A DNA stretch of 64,000 bases, from assembly GCF_900112005.1 (NCBI RefSeq), contig NZ_FOKK01000002.1, forward strand, positions 1 to 64,000, given 5' to 3'. Source of the stretch: Algoriphagus aquimarinus (lineage in GTDB: Bacteria; Bacteroidota; Bacteroidia; Cytophagales; Cyclobacteriaceae). A model generated the notes under the pieces. It was not told the DNA's origin and ran no database searches. It was given only the letters and a program-made list of their open reading frames with translations. Shown piece by piece: positions 35,930 through 47,319 of this stretch. Position 1 is the stretch's first letter. Each line of letters begins with the position of its first letter. The position numbers and the translations under genes were made by a program.

Positions 35930-36388
35930 ATGAATACTTCATTCCACATTTGGAAAAACAACCGCGCGATCTACTCAAAATTCTTAGAACATAATTCTCT
36001 AGAGCAATTGAATAAAATCCCAGCGGGATTCAATAACAACCTGATTTGGAACATAGGGCACGTCATCGTGGTACAGCAACGACTCGTTTACGGATTATCA
36101 GATCTTCCTTTAAATGTATCAGATGAATTGTTCCAGAAATACAAGCCAGGGACTAAACCTGAGTCGGACGAAACTCAGGAAACAGTGGAGTTATTCAAAC
36201 AGCTTTTGACCTCCCCTATTGATCAGACTATAGCTGATTATGAATCAGGAAAATTTCAATCCTACAACGAGTTCACTACCTCCAAAGGATTTCATCTGGC
36301 TAGTGCTTCTGATGCGATCACTTTCAACAATTATCATGAAGCCCTACACTTAGGTACAATGATCAGCCTCTTAAAATTTATCCATTAA
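35930..36388 (+). CDS. DinB family protein
   Basis: A 152-aa four-helix bundle of the DinB/YfiT superfamily. The metal-binding histidines fit WNIGHVIVVQQRLVYG near residue 43 and YHEALHLGTMISLL near residues 130-145. Members are often metal-dependent transferases using bacillithiol or mycothiol, or stress proteins with unknown chemistry. It lies 21 bases after cbpM on the same strand, so co-transcription is possible. Confidence 0.82.
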   Translation: MNTSFHIWKNNRAIYSKFLEHNSLEQLNKIPAGFNNNLIWNIGHVIVVQQRLVYGLSDLPLNVSDELFQKYKPGTKPESDETQETVELFKQLLTSPIDQTIADYESGKFQSYNEFTTSKGFHLASASDAITFNNYHEALHLGTMISLLKFIH

Positions 36389-36405
36389 CTTCAACACCTT
36401 TGGCT

Positions 36406-36897
36406 ATGAACAAGACCACACTTCTCGCAACAGCGATTTCAGTATCTTTTAGTCTGGGTTTTTTCTTTAATTCTTTTATCGCTTCCAAACCCGAGGTATC
36501 ATCGCAAAACATAAACCCCACAGCCATGAAATTAGGAGCGTTTTCCGTCAGCCTTAGTGTCAAAGATCTTGATAACTCTAAGAAATTCTACGAGAGCCTC
36601 GGCTTTTCTCAATTTGGTGGATCTATGGAAAGTAATTACTTGATCATGAAAAATGAAAGTACGTTGATCGGTCTTTTTAACGGGATGTTTGAAGGCAATA
36701 TACTTACATTCAATCCTGGTTGGGACGACAATGCCCAAGCCTTAAAAGACTTTAATGATATCAGGGAGATCCAGCAAAAACTCAAGAACAGTGACATTGA
36801 GATCATAAATCCAGCAGACCAGACCACTACTGGCCCGGCTAGCTTTATGGTCAAAGACCCCGATGGAAATATGATTCTTTTTGATCAACATTTATAA
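36406..36897 (+). CDS. VOC-family protein with N-terminal membrane/secretion segment
   Basis: A 163-aa protein from ATG 36406; a TTG 6 bases upstream is less likely. Residues ~5-28 (LLATAISVSFSLGFFFNSFI) are hydrophobic, so the protein is anchored or exported. The rest is a glyoxalase/bleomycin-resistance (VOC) fold: FSVSLSVKDLDNSKKFYESLGF ... MVKDPDGNMILFDQH. The metal ligands and DPDGN motif near the C-terminus are typical. The exported form is less common than cytoplasmic VOC enzymes. Substrate unknown. Confidence 0.8.
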   Translation: MNKTTLLATAISVSFSLGFFFNSFIASKPEVSSQNINPTAMKLGAFSVSLSVKDLDNSKKFYESLGFSQFGGSMESNYLIMKNESTLIGLFNGMFEGNILTFNPGWDDNAQALKDFNDIREIQQKLKNSDIEIINPADQTTTGPASFMVKDPDGNMILFDQHL

Positions 36898-36954
36898 TTA
36901 TAGTATTCTGAGAATTCTTTACTCAGTCATTTTTATCCCATACATTTTCATCTC

Positions 36955-38154
36955 ATGAATAAGTCCAGTACTACTGAAATCCGTGAACGATTCGATAATG
37001 ATGTAGAACGCTTCGCAAATCTTGACACCGGTCAGGTAGCGACTATAGATGCCAAAATATCCTTGGAGCTAATCACCGAAGCAGCAAAGCGCATCGTCCC
37101 AAATGCTAAATCTATTTTGGATGTAGGATGTGGAGCGGGAAATTATTCACTTATGATGCTTTCTAAATTACCAGCACTCAACTGCACACTGGTAGATCTC
37201 AGTGGGAAAATGCTCGAAAAGGCAGTGGAACGTGTTTCTGAAGAAACGAGTGGAAAAGTCTCAGCTTTCCAAGGAGATATACGTGATGTTTTTCTCCCTG
37301 AAGCCAGCTTTGACATCATCCTAGCAGGCGCCGTTTTACATCATTTACGAGAAGATGAAGATTGGGAAAGGACTTTTACAAAGCTCTTTGCTCTTCTAAA
37401 ACCTGGAGGATGTCTAATGATTTCTGATTTGATCACCCAAGACACTGAAGTGCTCAATGATTATACTTGGGAGCGCTATGGAGACTATTTAGAGGGTATT
37501 GGAGGAAAAGAATACAGAGAAAAAGTACTAGCCTATGTAGCTAAAGAAGATTCGCCACGATCTATGAATTATCAATTGGATTTGATGAAAGAAGTAGGTT
37601 TTAGCAAAGTAGAGATTCTACACAAAAACATGTGTTTTGGAGCATTTGGAGGAATCAAAGCAAAGGAGGTAACCGAAACACAAAAAGTTGATGCTGCTAA
37701 TACCAAAATAATACTAGACTTTTTGAATGAAATTGGGATTCAAACTAAAGCCCAATCTTTAGGCAATACCGTTTTACCTGGAATTGAGATAAACAAGGGA
37801 GTACTACTTTATGACCCCAAAAATCTATTGTATCCAGGAGATTTGCTGCATCAGGCAGGACATATTGCACTGATGACAGAGGATGAGCGAGAAACTATTG
37901 TAGGAGACGTGAAAGAATATAGATCTCCGGGTCAGGACAATGAAATGGCTGTCATGCTCTGGTCTTATGCTGCCTTGAAGCACTTAAATCTTAAACCAGA
38001 AGTAGTTTTTCATCCTGTAGGATATAAAGGAGATGCTGATATGCTTATCGCTAGTTATGAACATGGTGAATACAAAGGATTACCACTTTTGGTTTGGATG
38101 GGACTTTGCGAGTCATCGGAATTTCCAAAAATGAGTAAATGGATTAGAGACTAG
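36955..38154 (+). CDS. class I SAM-dependent methyltransferase fused to an HxxxH-type domain
   Basis: A 399-aa two-domain protein. Residues ~1-235 are a Rossmann methyltransferase with motif I SILDVGCGAGNYS, an acidic TLVDLSGKML, and the post-I segment DIILAGAVLHHL. Residues ~245-399 are a separate domain: NTVLPGIEINKGVLLYDPKNLLYPGDLLHQAGHIALMT, then DNEMAVMLWSYAALKHL and VFHPVGYKGDADMLIASYEHGEYKGLPLLVWMGLC. The stretch LLHQAGH has His299 and His303 spaced as in HExxH but with Gln300 at the Glu position. I recall similar domains as stand-alone proteins with HEAGH, so this could be an inactive or altered metalloenzyme fused to a methyltransferase. No stop or frameshift separates the parts. Confidence 0.78.
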   Translation: MNKSSTTEIRERFDNDVERFANLDTGQVATIDAKISLELITEAAKRIVPNAKSILDVGCGAGNYSLMMLSKLPALNCTLVDLSGKMLEKAVERVSEETSGKVSAFQGDIRDVFLPEASFDIILAGAVLHHLREDEDWERTFTKLFALLKPGGCLMISDLITQDTEVLNDYTWERYGDYLEGIGGKEYREKVLAYVAKEDSPRSMNYQLDLMKEVGFSKVEILHKNMCFGAFGGIKAKEVTETQKVDAANTKIILDFLNEIGIQTKAQSLGNTVLPGIEINKGVLLYDPKNLLYPGDLLHQAGHIALMTEDERETIVGDVKEYRSPGQDNEMAVMLWSYAALKHLNLKPEVVFHPVGYKGDADMLIASYEHGEYKGLPLLVWMGLCESSEFPKMSKWIRD

Positions 38155-38167
38155 TAAATCAATCATG

Positions 38168-38198
38168 AAAAGGCGCATTCACAGCGCCTTTTCTTTTT
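38168..38198 (+). terminator. terminator after the methyltransferase fusion gene
   Basis: A 9-bp stem (AAAAGGCGC / GCGCCTTTT) with a 7-base loop, followed by C and five T. Confidence 0.88.
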
Positions 38199-38282
38199 CA
38201 ATAATCCACTGATCAAGTTTAGGGTTAATTTCATTCTACTATTCTCTATCTTAGAATTACCACCGACTTTAAACCCTAATTA

Positions 38283-39389
38283 ATGAGTAACCTAAAGCTT
38301 TCTGGACAAAACCGTCTTGTTTCCTTAGACGTATTCCGCGGAATAACCATGTTTTTATTAGTCGCAGAGGCTGCTTCGGTGTATCACACACTACTTGAAG
38401 CTAATCCTGAAGGAACATTTCTTCATAATTTTTTCATCCAATTTACCCATCATCCTTGGCATGGACTTCGGTTCTGGGATTTGATTCAACCCTTTTTCAT
38501 GTTTATAGTTGGGGTAGCTATGCCATTTTCGCTTAACAAAAGAATGGCTGTTGCAAGTGATCGTGGAAAAGTAACTCGTCACATCCTCAAGCGCTGTTTA
38601 CTCCTATTTCTGTTCGGAACAGGACTTCATTGTGTCTATGCAGGCAAACTCGTTTTTGAACTTTGGAATGTCTTAACGCAATTATCATTTACCATTTTGA
38701 TCACCTACTTCCTGCTCGATAGATCATGGAAGGTACAACTAGGTGTTTCCCTAGGTTTACTTGTTTTGACTGAAATGCTGTACCGCCTCTATAATCCAGA
38801 GGCACCCTTTGAGCATGGAGCAAACTTCGGAAACTATATAGATCAAATCCTGATGGGGAAAATCAATAATGGAGGCTGGGTGGCTATTAATATCATCCCA
38901 ACTGCTGCACACACGATATGGGGAGCTATCTGCGGGAATTTACTTTTATCTTCCAAGTCTGGAAATGAGAAAATCAAACTCCTGTTAATCGCAGCTTTAG
39001 CTGGGCTGGTTATTGGATATGGATTAGACTTAGCAGGAATCACTCCCATTGTCAAACGAATCAGCACCACTGCTTTTGCATTTGCTGCTGGGGGTTGGGC
39101 AATTTTGACCTTGGCCTTTACCTATTGGCTAGTTGATGTCAAAAAGATTAATTCTTGGGTGTTTCCTTTTGTGGTGGTAGGAATGAATTCGATATTCATT
39201 TATCTCTTTGCAGAGATTCTCGGGCACCGCTGGCTGTATGGCTTCATAGAGATTTTTAGTGGAGGCACTTTACATGCGCTTGGCATGGGTGAATCTGCAG
39301 TGGCCATTATAACTGCACTTCTGACGCTAGGTGCGATGTGGTATTTATGCTACTTCCTATATAAAAAGAAAATCTTCTTTAGAATCTAG
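38283..39389 (+). CDS. DUF5009/heparan-alpha-glucosaminide N-acetyltransferase-like membrane protein
   Basis: A 368-aa integral membrane protein with about 9-10 TM segments. The first part, RLVSLDVFRGITMFLLV, is the signature of the HGSNAT/DUF1624-DUF5009 acyltransferase group. QFTHHPWHGLRFWDLIQPFFMFIVGVAMPFSL is the conserved histidine-rich loop, with candidate catalytic histidines. Human HGSNAT transfers acetyl groups from acetyl-CoA across the membrane to glucosamine. The bacterial role may be periplasmic sugar acetylation. It is monocistronic. Confidence 0.85.
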   Translation: MSNLKLSGQNRLVSLDVFRGITMFLLVAEAASVYHTLLEANPEGTFLHNFFIQFTHHPWHGLRFWDLIQPFFMFIVGVAMPFSLNKRMAVASDRGKVTRHILKRCLLLFLFGTGLHCVYAGKLVFELWNVLTQLSFTILITYFLLDRSWKVQLGVSLGLLVLTEMLYRLYNPEAPFEHGANFGNYIDQILMGKINNGGWVAINIIPTAAHTIWGAICGNLLLSSKSGNEKIKLLLIAALAGLVIGYGLDLAGITPIVKRISTTAFAFAAGGWAILTLAFTYWLVDVKKINSWVFPFVVVGMNSIFIYLFAEILGHRWLYGFIEIFSGGTLHALGMGESAVAIITALLTLGAMWYLCYFLYKKKIFFRI

Positions 39390-39407
39390 TTATCTCATGA
39401 TGGTGAA

Positions 39408-39536
39408 ATGGCTCGGCGAAAAACTATCGTGCTTGTTTATTTTAAGCTGACTTCTAGTAACAAGCATTATGGATCTGCTTTTAGAGGAAAGCCGCAATGG
39501 TATAACTTCATTATAAGCGAAGGAGCTACTCACTAG
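39408..39536 (+). CDS. possible 42-aa small protein
   Basis: An open frame from ATG 39408 to TAG 39536. It begins MARRKTIVLVYFKLTS and continues SNKHYGSAFRGKPQWYNFII. It is basic and aromatic-rich, with no known motif. It starts 18 bases after the DUF5009 stop. Length is short enough to be chance. Confidence 0.2.
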   Translation: MARRKTIVLVYFKLTSSNKHYGSAFRGKPQWYNFIISEGATH

Positions 39537-39582
39537 AACACCTTTGACTTGTTGTATTTTGGTGGTCCTTGCAGGTATAGAC

Positions 39583-39616
39583 CCAAAAAAAATGTGATCC
39601 AGTTTCCTGGATCACA
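39583..39616 (-). terminator. terminator after the general stress FMN-type gene
   Basis: A 10-bp perfect stem TGTGATCCAG/CTGGATCACA with a 4-base loop, followed on the minus strand by eight T. Confidence 0.92.
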
Positions 39617-39640
39617 TAATGAACTCAAAAGTGTCCCCAA

Positions 39641-40177
39641 TTACACTTTTAAAGTTCCTTCAATGGAGTCATCCATTGTTTTGCCTGATATCGCACTTAT
39701 CAAAACCTTGATACCAGCCACGGTATTACCATGCTTATTATCCCAATAGTAACCACTGTCAGGTATAAATTGGATTACAGATATTCTAGGGTCATCCTTT
39801 CCTTCGGTAAACCATGCTTTCACTGTAGGATCCCAAAGTTCTTCAATTTTTGCTTTGTCATCCGTGATTACGGCGTGACCATTTAGCTCTAAGAAATCTG
39901 AATAAGAAGAACCTTGGAAATAAAGTGTCACATCTGTATCAACTTTAATCTCCATATTCTTCATGCTATCTTTTGCACTTAGAAACCAGATATTACCAGT
40001 CTCATCCGTCTTCTGCACTGACATGGGACGAGATTTATGTGAATTATTTAATGTGGTAGAGGTAACAAAAAAACATGAACCTGATTTATCGATCAGTTCA
40101 CGGATTTTTTCGACTGCGTCAGCTCCCACATAATTTTGTTTATGTTTTCCTTCTTGATTGCTATCTATTGAGTTCAT
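39641..40177 (-). CDS. pyridoxamine 5'-phosphate oxidase-related general stress protein
   Basis: A 178-aa split-barrel protein of the general stress protein 26 type, which binds FMN or a related flavin in homologues. ELIDKSGSCFFVTSTTLNNSHKSRPMSVQKTDETGNIWFLSA forms the beta-barrel core. KVDTDVTLYFQGSSYSDFLELNGHAVITDD and the C-terminal IQFIPDSGYYWDNKHGNTVAGIKVLISAI follow. I start at ATG 40177 because the residues from the in-frame ATG at 40234 look non-coding. Precise reaction unknown. Confidence 0.85.
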   Translation of the reverse strand: MNSIDSNQEGKHKQNYVGADAVEKIRELIDKSGSCFFVTSTTLNNSHKSRPMSVQKTDETGNIWFLSAKDSMKNMEIKVDTDVTLYFQGSSYSDFLELNGHAVITDDKAKIEELWDPTVKAWFTEGKDDPRISVIQFIPDSGYYWDNKHGNTVAGIKVLISAISGKTMDDSIEGTLKV

Positions 40178-40460
40178 GCTATTGTTGGTTTTATGTTCAA
40201 ATATTCCCTTTACGAGACACTTTAAATAAAACAAACTAACTGCCGAATTACATTTTGAATTGTAGCAGCTATCACACTGGACAAAAAACGCGAATTTGGA
40301 GCAATAGAGAGGGTTTGAAGTTTGAATCTTATTACCTAAAAAAATATTGACTCAATAAACAAAGTCTATTAATACCTAAATCGGGGAAATAGATGCCTAA
40401 GAATACCCATCACGAAAGGAATGGACACTAAATAATAAGAAGCTGTTTAGTGACTTTTCA

Positions 40461-41336
40461 TCAACCGAATAGGTCAGAGCTCAAATAACGATCACCACGG
40501 TCGCAGGTGATGCAAACAATAACACCTTCTTTTAAAGTCTTAGCAAGTTCAATTGCTGCATGCAATGCTCCCCCACTACTCATTCCGGCAAGAATCCCCT
40601 CTTCTCTAGCCATTCTTCTCGTCATCTCAGTTGCTTGGTCTTGGCTCACGTCAATTACCTGATCTACTCTGCTTGGATCAAATATTTTAGGCAAAAACTC
40701 TGGTGACCATCTTCTAATTCCTGGGATACTAGATCCATCTGTCGGTTGAGTACCTACAATTTGAATAGCAGGATTTCTTTCTTTCAAATATTTAGAAACC
40801 CCCATAATAGTACCAGTAGTCCCCATTGCTGAAACAAAATGGGTAACCTCACCATCCGTATCTTCCCATATTTCTGGACCGGTAGTCTTATAATGGGCAA
40901 GGTAATTATCTGGATTCCCAAACTGATCAAGCATAAAGTACCCTTCTTTGCTCATCTGCTCAGCCAGGGTTCTGGAATATTCAATTGTCTTCGCTGCTGG
41001 TGTTAATATCACTGTTGCTCCATAAGCTTCCATTGAAATCACCCGCTCCTTGGTGGAGTTATCAGGCATAATTAGGGTCATTTCTAACCCAAGGACCTTG
41101 GCAACCATAGCTAATGCAATTCCCGTGTTGCCACTTGTTGCCTCTACCAGCTTATCTCCGGATTTGATTTCGCCCCGTTCCATCGCAGTCTTGAGCATAT
41201 TGTAAGCAGCGCGATCTTTCACACTTCCACCTGGATTTTGCCCTTCCAGTTTACAAAAAATCTTAACTTTTGGATTAACTGGAATATGCTCGAGTTGTAT
41301 TAAAGGTGTATTACCTATTAGTTCAAATAGTTTCAT
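40461..41336 (-). CDS. cysM: cysteine synthase, CysM type
   Basis: PLP-dependent O-acetylserine sulfhydrylase, 291 aa. LEGQNPGGSVKDRAAYNML carries the PLP lysine, EATSGNTGIALAM binds the substrate carboxylate, AMGTTGTIMGVSKYL binds the PLP phosphate, and GSSIPGIRRWSPEFLP is a CysM-type feature. It lies 82 bases after cysE on the same strand, so cysteine is made from serine by the two genes together. No downstream terminator with a T-run is visible, only a CACTAAA/TTTAGTG hairpin at 40426-40452. Confidence 0.94.
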   Translation of the reverse strand: MKLFELIGNTPLIQLEHIPVNPKVKIFCKLEGQNPGGSVKDRAAYNMLKTAMERGEIKSGDKLVEATSGNTGIALAMVAKVLGLEMTLIMPDNSTKERVISMEAYGATVILTPAAKTIEYSRTLAEQMSKEGYFMLDQFGNPDNYLAHYKTTGPEIWEDTDGEVTHFVSAMGTTGTIMGVSKYLKERNPAIQIVGTQPTDGSSIPGIRRWSPEFLPKIFDPSRVDQVIDVSQDQATEMTRRMAREEGILAGMSSGGALHAAIELAKTLKEGVIVCITCDRGDRYLSSDLFG

Positions 41337-41418
41337 GCGTTTAGTATTGATCGTTATTTACTCGCATTGAATTCGCGCACTAGAATTTTATTCATTTTGC
41401 AAATCCATGAATAAAATT

Positions 41419-42267
41419 TTATTGACTCATTTCATCTTGGTCATTTTTGAAAACATACATATCTGTCACTGCAGAATCTGCATGGTACATTTGTGTCTGG
41501 TAGTAGACTTTACTTCTAGGCGCCACGCTTTTGGTCAACCAAACATTTCCTCCTATCACACTGCCTTTCCCTATTACCGTATTTCCTCCTAAAATTGTAG
41601 CTCCAGAATAAATCACCACATCATCCTCTATAGTTGGATGTCTCTTATTATCTGCATCGGCCTTATCCACACTCAATGCCCCCAGCGTCACTCCCTGATA
41701 TATCTTTACGTGGTCACCGATTATAGTCGTTTCCCCAATCACAACACCAGTTCCGTGATCTATGCAGAAGTATTGACCAATGGTCGCTCCTGGGTGAATA
41801 TCAATCCCCGTACGACTATGAGCAAACTCAGTAATCATCCTTGGAATCAAATTCACTCCTAATCCATGCAGAGAATGTGCTATTCTGTAAGCTGAGATGG
41901 CGTAAAAGCCAGGGTAACTCCTAAGTATCTCCGTTCTGGATTTGGCAGCTGGGTCACCTGCAAACATGGCATCTACGTCCTGATGTATCCAATCAAAAAC
42001 CTGTTCGAGGTTAGCGAAAAAAACATCTGCTATTTTTGACCCAATTCCAGTATGTAAGTGAGGGTTTCGATCCAGTATAGAAGACAGGTCTCCTTTCAAG
42101 AGAATTAGAGAGGCTTCTATCTGAGATTTATCATTTATTTTCTCAACTGTGTATTCAGGAAAAAGCAATCCAAGTACATCTTCAAAAAACTGCTGAATTA
42201 CCTTAGGCGAAGGACATTCTGAGCAGTCTTGATGAGCTTTGTATAATTTTAAAACAAATGAGTCCAT
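41419..42267 (-). CDS. cysE: serine O-acetyltransferase
   Basis: Transfers acetyl from acetyl-CoA to serine, the first step of cysteine synthesis. The 282-aa protein has a helical N-terminal domain (residues ~1-150) and a left-handed beta-helix. The catalytic region [29 protein letters not shown] includes the conserved Asp and His, and the coils [21 protein letters not shown] and [10 protein letters not shown] follow. The N-terminal domain is longer than in the shortest forms, as in the EpsC/SrpH type common in this phylum. It acts with cysM downstream. Confidence 0.93.
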   Translation of the reverse strand: MDSFVLKLYKAHQDCSECPSPKVIQQFFEDVLGLLFPEYTVEKINDKSQIEASLILLKGDLSSILDRNPHLHTGIGSKIADVFFANLEQVFDWIHQDVDAMFAGDPAAKSRTEILRSYPGFYAISAYRIAHSLHGLGVNLIPRMITEFAHSRTGIDIHPGATIGQYFCIDHGTGVVIGETTIIGDHVKIYQGVTLGALSVDKADADNKRHPTIEDDVVIYSGATILGGNTVIGKGSVIGGNVWLTKSVAPRSKVYYQTQMYHADSAVTDMYVFKNDQDEMSQ

Positions 42268-42285
42268 GTAAATGTGGTAGGGTAT

Positions 42286-42834
42286 TTAAAGCACAAAACC
42301 AACACGGATCACGTATGGTTCACCATAGGGAGAACGAAGATTGTCGTGCAGCACATTGTAGAGAAAAGTGAAATTAGCCCCACCCCGAGATCCAAATGGA
42401 GCAAAATAACCGCCTCCTAAAAACAAGGAATTAGCCCATATCCGCTCGTACTCAGTTTTGCCATAACCTAAATGATCGAAATTTATGGATTCAAATTCTG
42501 CATGAGCAAATATATTAGGGAGGATATTGTAGCGAGAAAAAACTCTACCTCCATAAGATGTTGATTGGCCACCATAATAATACCTGGACTTGAAATACTG
42601 ATAAGTAACTCCAACTCCTGATGAAAACTTAGGAGTGATCATCACTCCGATGATGGGTGAAATCTCAATTAAAGTAGTGGAGCCGAATTGCATCCCAAAA
42701 TTACCTCCATAGTACAGGCGATCTTTTAATGCAGTTGAGTCTGAATAGATTTCTCTCTGAGCAAAAGAAGTAGTTTGGGACAACCCAAATGCAAGCAAAA
42801 AAAGGAATAGATATTTACTTTTTAACAATGACAT
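42286..42834 (-). CDS. outer-membrane beta-barrel-like hypothetical protein
   Basis: A 182-aa exported protein (signal peptide to SFAQ near residue 26). It has repeated amphipathic strands (LYYGGNFGMQFGS, SGVGVTYQYFKSRYYYG, RYNILPNIFAHAEFESINF, FLGGGYFAPFGSRGGANFTFLYNVLH) and ends with the short strand VIRVGFVL. It is likely an 8-stranded barrel. Its start overlaps the end of the ftsB-like gene by 20 bases and its end is 18 bases from cysE, so the genes are probably co-transcribed. Function unknown. Confidence 0.78.
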   Translation of the reverse strand: MSLLKSKYLFLFLLAFGLSQTTSFAQREIYSDSTALKDRLYYGGNFGMQFGSTTLIEISPIIGVMITPKFSSGVGVTYQYFKSRYYYGGQSTSYGGRVFSRYNILPNIFAHAEFESINFDHLGYGKTEYERIWANSLFLGGGYFAPFGSRGGANFTFLYNVLHDNLRSPYGEPYVIRVGFVL

Positions 42835-43102
42835 AGAGGTCTTCAGTATTTTTTTTCATTAAGTACTTTTCACGGGCAAACTTCTCTAAGAGTTCAGGAT
42901 TACTCATCAACTCCTCGCGTTCAATTTTAATTTTCTCCCTTCTCTCCAAATAAAACTCTTTCTGATCCTCGAGTTGTCCAAGTTTATTACTCAATTTAAT
43001 TTGGTTGACCACATTATTTGAATCGATAAAAATCATCCATGCTATAAAAAAAACGAGTCCCAAAAAATAAAAACTTTTGGTGTACTTAAGGTATTTGCTC
43101 AT
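42815..43102 (-). CDS. FtsB/DivIC-family septum formation initiator
   Basis: A 95-aa bitopic protein: a short cytoplasmic N-terminus, a TM segment (FYFLGLVFFIAWMIFI), then a periplasmic coiled coil (LGQLEDQKEFYLERREKIKIEREELM). It ends with FAREKYLMKKNTEDLYVIV, the conserved FtsB/DivIC terminal motif (REKY... EDLYVI). FtsB-type proteins bridge FtsQ and FtsL in the divisome. It is the first gene of a run that continues with an OMP gene and cysE-cysM. Confidence 0.9.
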   Translation of the reverse strand: MSKYLKYTKSFYFLGLVFFIAWMIFIDSNNVVNQIKLSNKLGQLEDQKEFYLERREKIKIEREELMSNPELLEKFAREKYLMKKNTEDLYVIVKK

Positions 43103-43144
43103 AGGACAGGATTGTTAATGCGTTTCAAGGTACAAAAATGGTGC

Positions 43145-43179
43145 AAAAAAAAGACAGCTCACCGAGGCAAGCTGTCTTT
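43145..43179 (-). terminator. terminator after eno
   Basis: A 10-bp perfect stem AAAGACAGCT/AGCTGTCTTT with a 10-base loop, followed on the minus strand by a T-run. It separates eno from the ftsB-like run. Confidence 0.93.
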
Positions 43180-43206
43180 AAAACTATAATTTTTAAAAAG
43201 CTCGGA

Positions 43207-45607
<2,401 letters not shown>

Positions 45608-45624
45608 TTTGCTAAGTAATTGCC

Positions 45625-45632
45625 CAAAGTTA
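45625..45632 (-). promoter_or_regulatory. predicted -7 element (TAACTTTG) for carA-eno
   Basis: Exact TAnnTTTG 17 bases upstream of the carA ATG, located after the rplQ terminator. The -33 region is weak. Confidence 0.5.
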
Positions 45633-45669
45633 AATATTTATTGGGAAGGAAGATAAATGAAAAGGGTAT

Positions 45670-45702
45670 AAAAAAAGGATTGAACAAATGTCCAATCCTT
45701 TC
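45670..45702 (-). terminator. terminator after rplQ, end of ribosomal cluster
   Basis: Stem AAAGGATTG/CAATCCTTT with an 11-base loop, followed on the minus strand by seven T. Confidence 0.92.
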
Positions 45703-45726
45703 AATATCGTGAAGTCACTGATCAAC

Positions 45727-46284
45727 TTATTTGTTATCAGTTTCTTCTTCCGCTGAATCAGCAGAAGCTTCAGGAGCCTTAGGCTCTTCAGCATCCTTTG
45801 CAGGAGCTTCTTCTTTAGCTGGTGCAACCGCAGCTGCAGTATCTTCAGCACCTGCTGCTTTACCAGTACCTCTACGAGATCTTCTGGTAGTTTTCTTAGC
45901 AGGCTGAGCGTCTTTCAACATCAATTCGTTGAAGTCTACCAATTCGATGATACACATTTCTGCGTTATCACCTAATCTGAAACCAGTTTTAATAATTCTA
46001 GTGTATCCGCCTGGACGAGTAGCTACTTTAGAGATTACTTCACCAAATAGTTCGATGATAGCTTCCTTATTTTTCAAATAAGCGAAAGCCATACGTCTAT
46101 TGTGTGTTGTATCTTCCTTAGCTCTTGTTACCAGAGGCTCCAAATACTTCTTCAATTCTTTTGCCTTGGCAAGCGTGGTTGAGATACGCTTGTGAAGAAT
46201 CAGCGAAGTTGCCATATTAGAAAGCATTGCTTTTCTATGAGCGGCCTTCCTTCCAAGGTGGTTAAATTTCTTACCGTGTCTCAT
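45727..46284 (-). CDS. rplQ: 50S ribosomal protein L17 with acidic/Ala-rich C-terminal extension
   Basis: Large-subunit protein near the exit tunnel. The core L17 ([29 protein letters not shown] ... [28 protein letters not shown]) takes about residues 1-120. The remaining ~65 residues form an Ala/Glu/Pro-rich low-complexity tail (KRRTGKAAG-like, then [19 protein letters not shown]) absent from the ~127-aa E. coli protein. It is 6 bases from rpoA, the usual order, and closes the cluster before a terminator. Confidence 0.97.
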   Translation of the reverse strand: MRHGKKFNHLGRKAAHRKAMLSNMATSLILHKRISTTLAKAKELKKYLEPLVTRAKEDTTHNRRMAFAYLKNKEAIIELFGEVISKVATRPGGYTRIIKTGFRLGDNAEMCIIELVDFNELMLKDAQPAKKTTRRSRRGTGKAAGAEDTAAAVAPAKEEAPAKDAEEPKAPEASADSAEEETDNK

Positions 46285-46290
46285 TATTAT

Positions 46291-47280
46291 TTATTCTTCA
46301 TCAAGTTTATACTTAGAAATATCCATCCCGAAGGTTAGACTTTTTTCCTGAATGAGTTGCTCTAGCTCAGCTAGGGATTTCTTACCGAAGTTCCTGAATT
46401 TCATCATGTCAGAAATTTCAAGCTTGGCAAGGTCGCCCAAAGTCTTCACGTCAGCAGCTTTAAGACAGTTGAATGCTCTAACCGAAAGGTCAAGGTCACT
46501 CAAAGACGTCTTAAGAAGCTTTCTCATGTGCAAGAATTCTTCGTCAATTGGCTCCGGCTCTGCTACTCCTGTTGAATCAAGAACCATAGTCTGGTCAGAG
46601 AACAACATAAAGTGTTGGATAAGGATTTTGGCAGATTCCTGAAGGGCTTTTTCCGGGTGGATAGAACCGTCAGTCGAAACTTCCATGATCAATTTTTCGA
46701 AGTCAGTTTTCTGCTCTACACGCGTATTTTCAACACTGTATTTCACATTCTTAATAGGAGTGAAAACTGCATCGATAGCGATAGTACCGAAAATCTGCTC
46801 TTTTGGTTTGGATTCTTCAGCTGGTAGATACCCTCTTCCCTTTTCCATCGTCAATTCGATCTCAAAGTTTTTGGTCTCGTCTATATGACAGATCACCAAC
46901 TCTGGGTTCAAGATTTCGAAAGAAGAAGTGAACTTAGCAATGTCCCCTGCAGTGAAAACAGATTGATTTTTAATTTCAACAGTGATTTTTCCGTCAAATG
47001 CCTCATGCACCTTCTTGAATCGCACCTGCTTTAGGTTCAAAATAATATCTGTAACGTCTTCAACTACGCCTTCGATGGTCGAAAACTCATGCACTATACC
47101 AGGAATCTTGATAGCAGTGATGGCATAACCTTCCAAGGAAGAAAGCAAAATTCTTCTCAGGGCGTTACCGATTGTAACTCCATAGCCTTTTTCCAGTGGT
47201 TTGAAAGTGAATAAGCCATGAAAGTCATCGGCTTTTTCCATTACCACTTTTTCGGGCATTTGAAATGCTAGTATGGACAT
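46291..47280 (-). CDS. rpoA: RNA polymerase alpha subunit
   Basis: A 329-aa alpha subunit. The N-terminal assembly domain has [30 protein letters not shown]. The C-terminal domain has [26 protein letters not shown] and [13 protein letters not shown], the part that binds DNA and regulators. Position between rpsD and rplQ is the standard bacterial order. Confidence 0.99.
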   Translation of the reverse strand: MSILAFQMPEKVVMEKADDFHGLFTFKPLEKGYGVTIGNALRRILLSSLEGYAITAIKIPGIVHEFSTIEGVVEDVTDIILNLKQVRFKKVHEAFDGKITVEIKNQSVFTAGDIAKFTSSFEILNPELVICHIDETKNFEIELTMEKGRGYLPAEESKPKEQIFGTIAIDAVFTPIKNVKYSVENTRVEQKTDFEKLIMEVSTDGSIHPEKALQESAKILIQHFMLFSDQTMVLDSTGVAEPEPIDEEFLHMRKLLKTSLSDLDLSVRAFNCLKAADVKTLGDLAKLEISDMMKFRNFGKKSLAELEQLIQEKSLTFGMDISKYKLDEE

Positions 47281-47319
47281 ATATCTCGTTCTTTTTTAAA
47301 AGCTGAAAATATTAAAATA

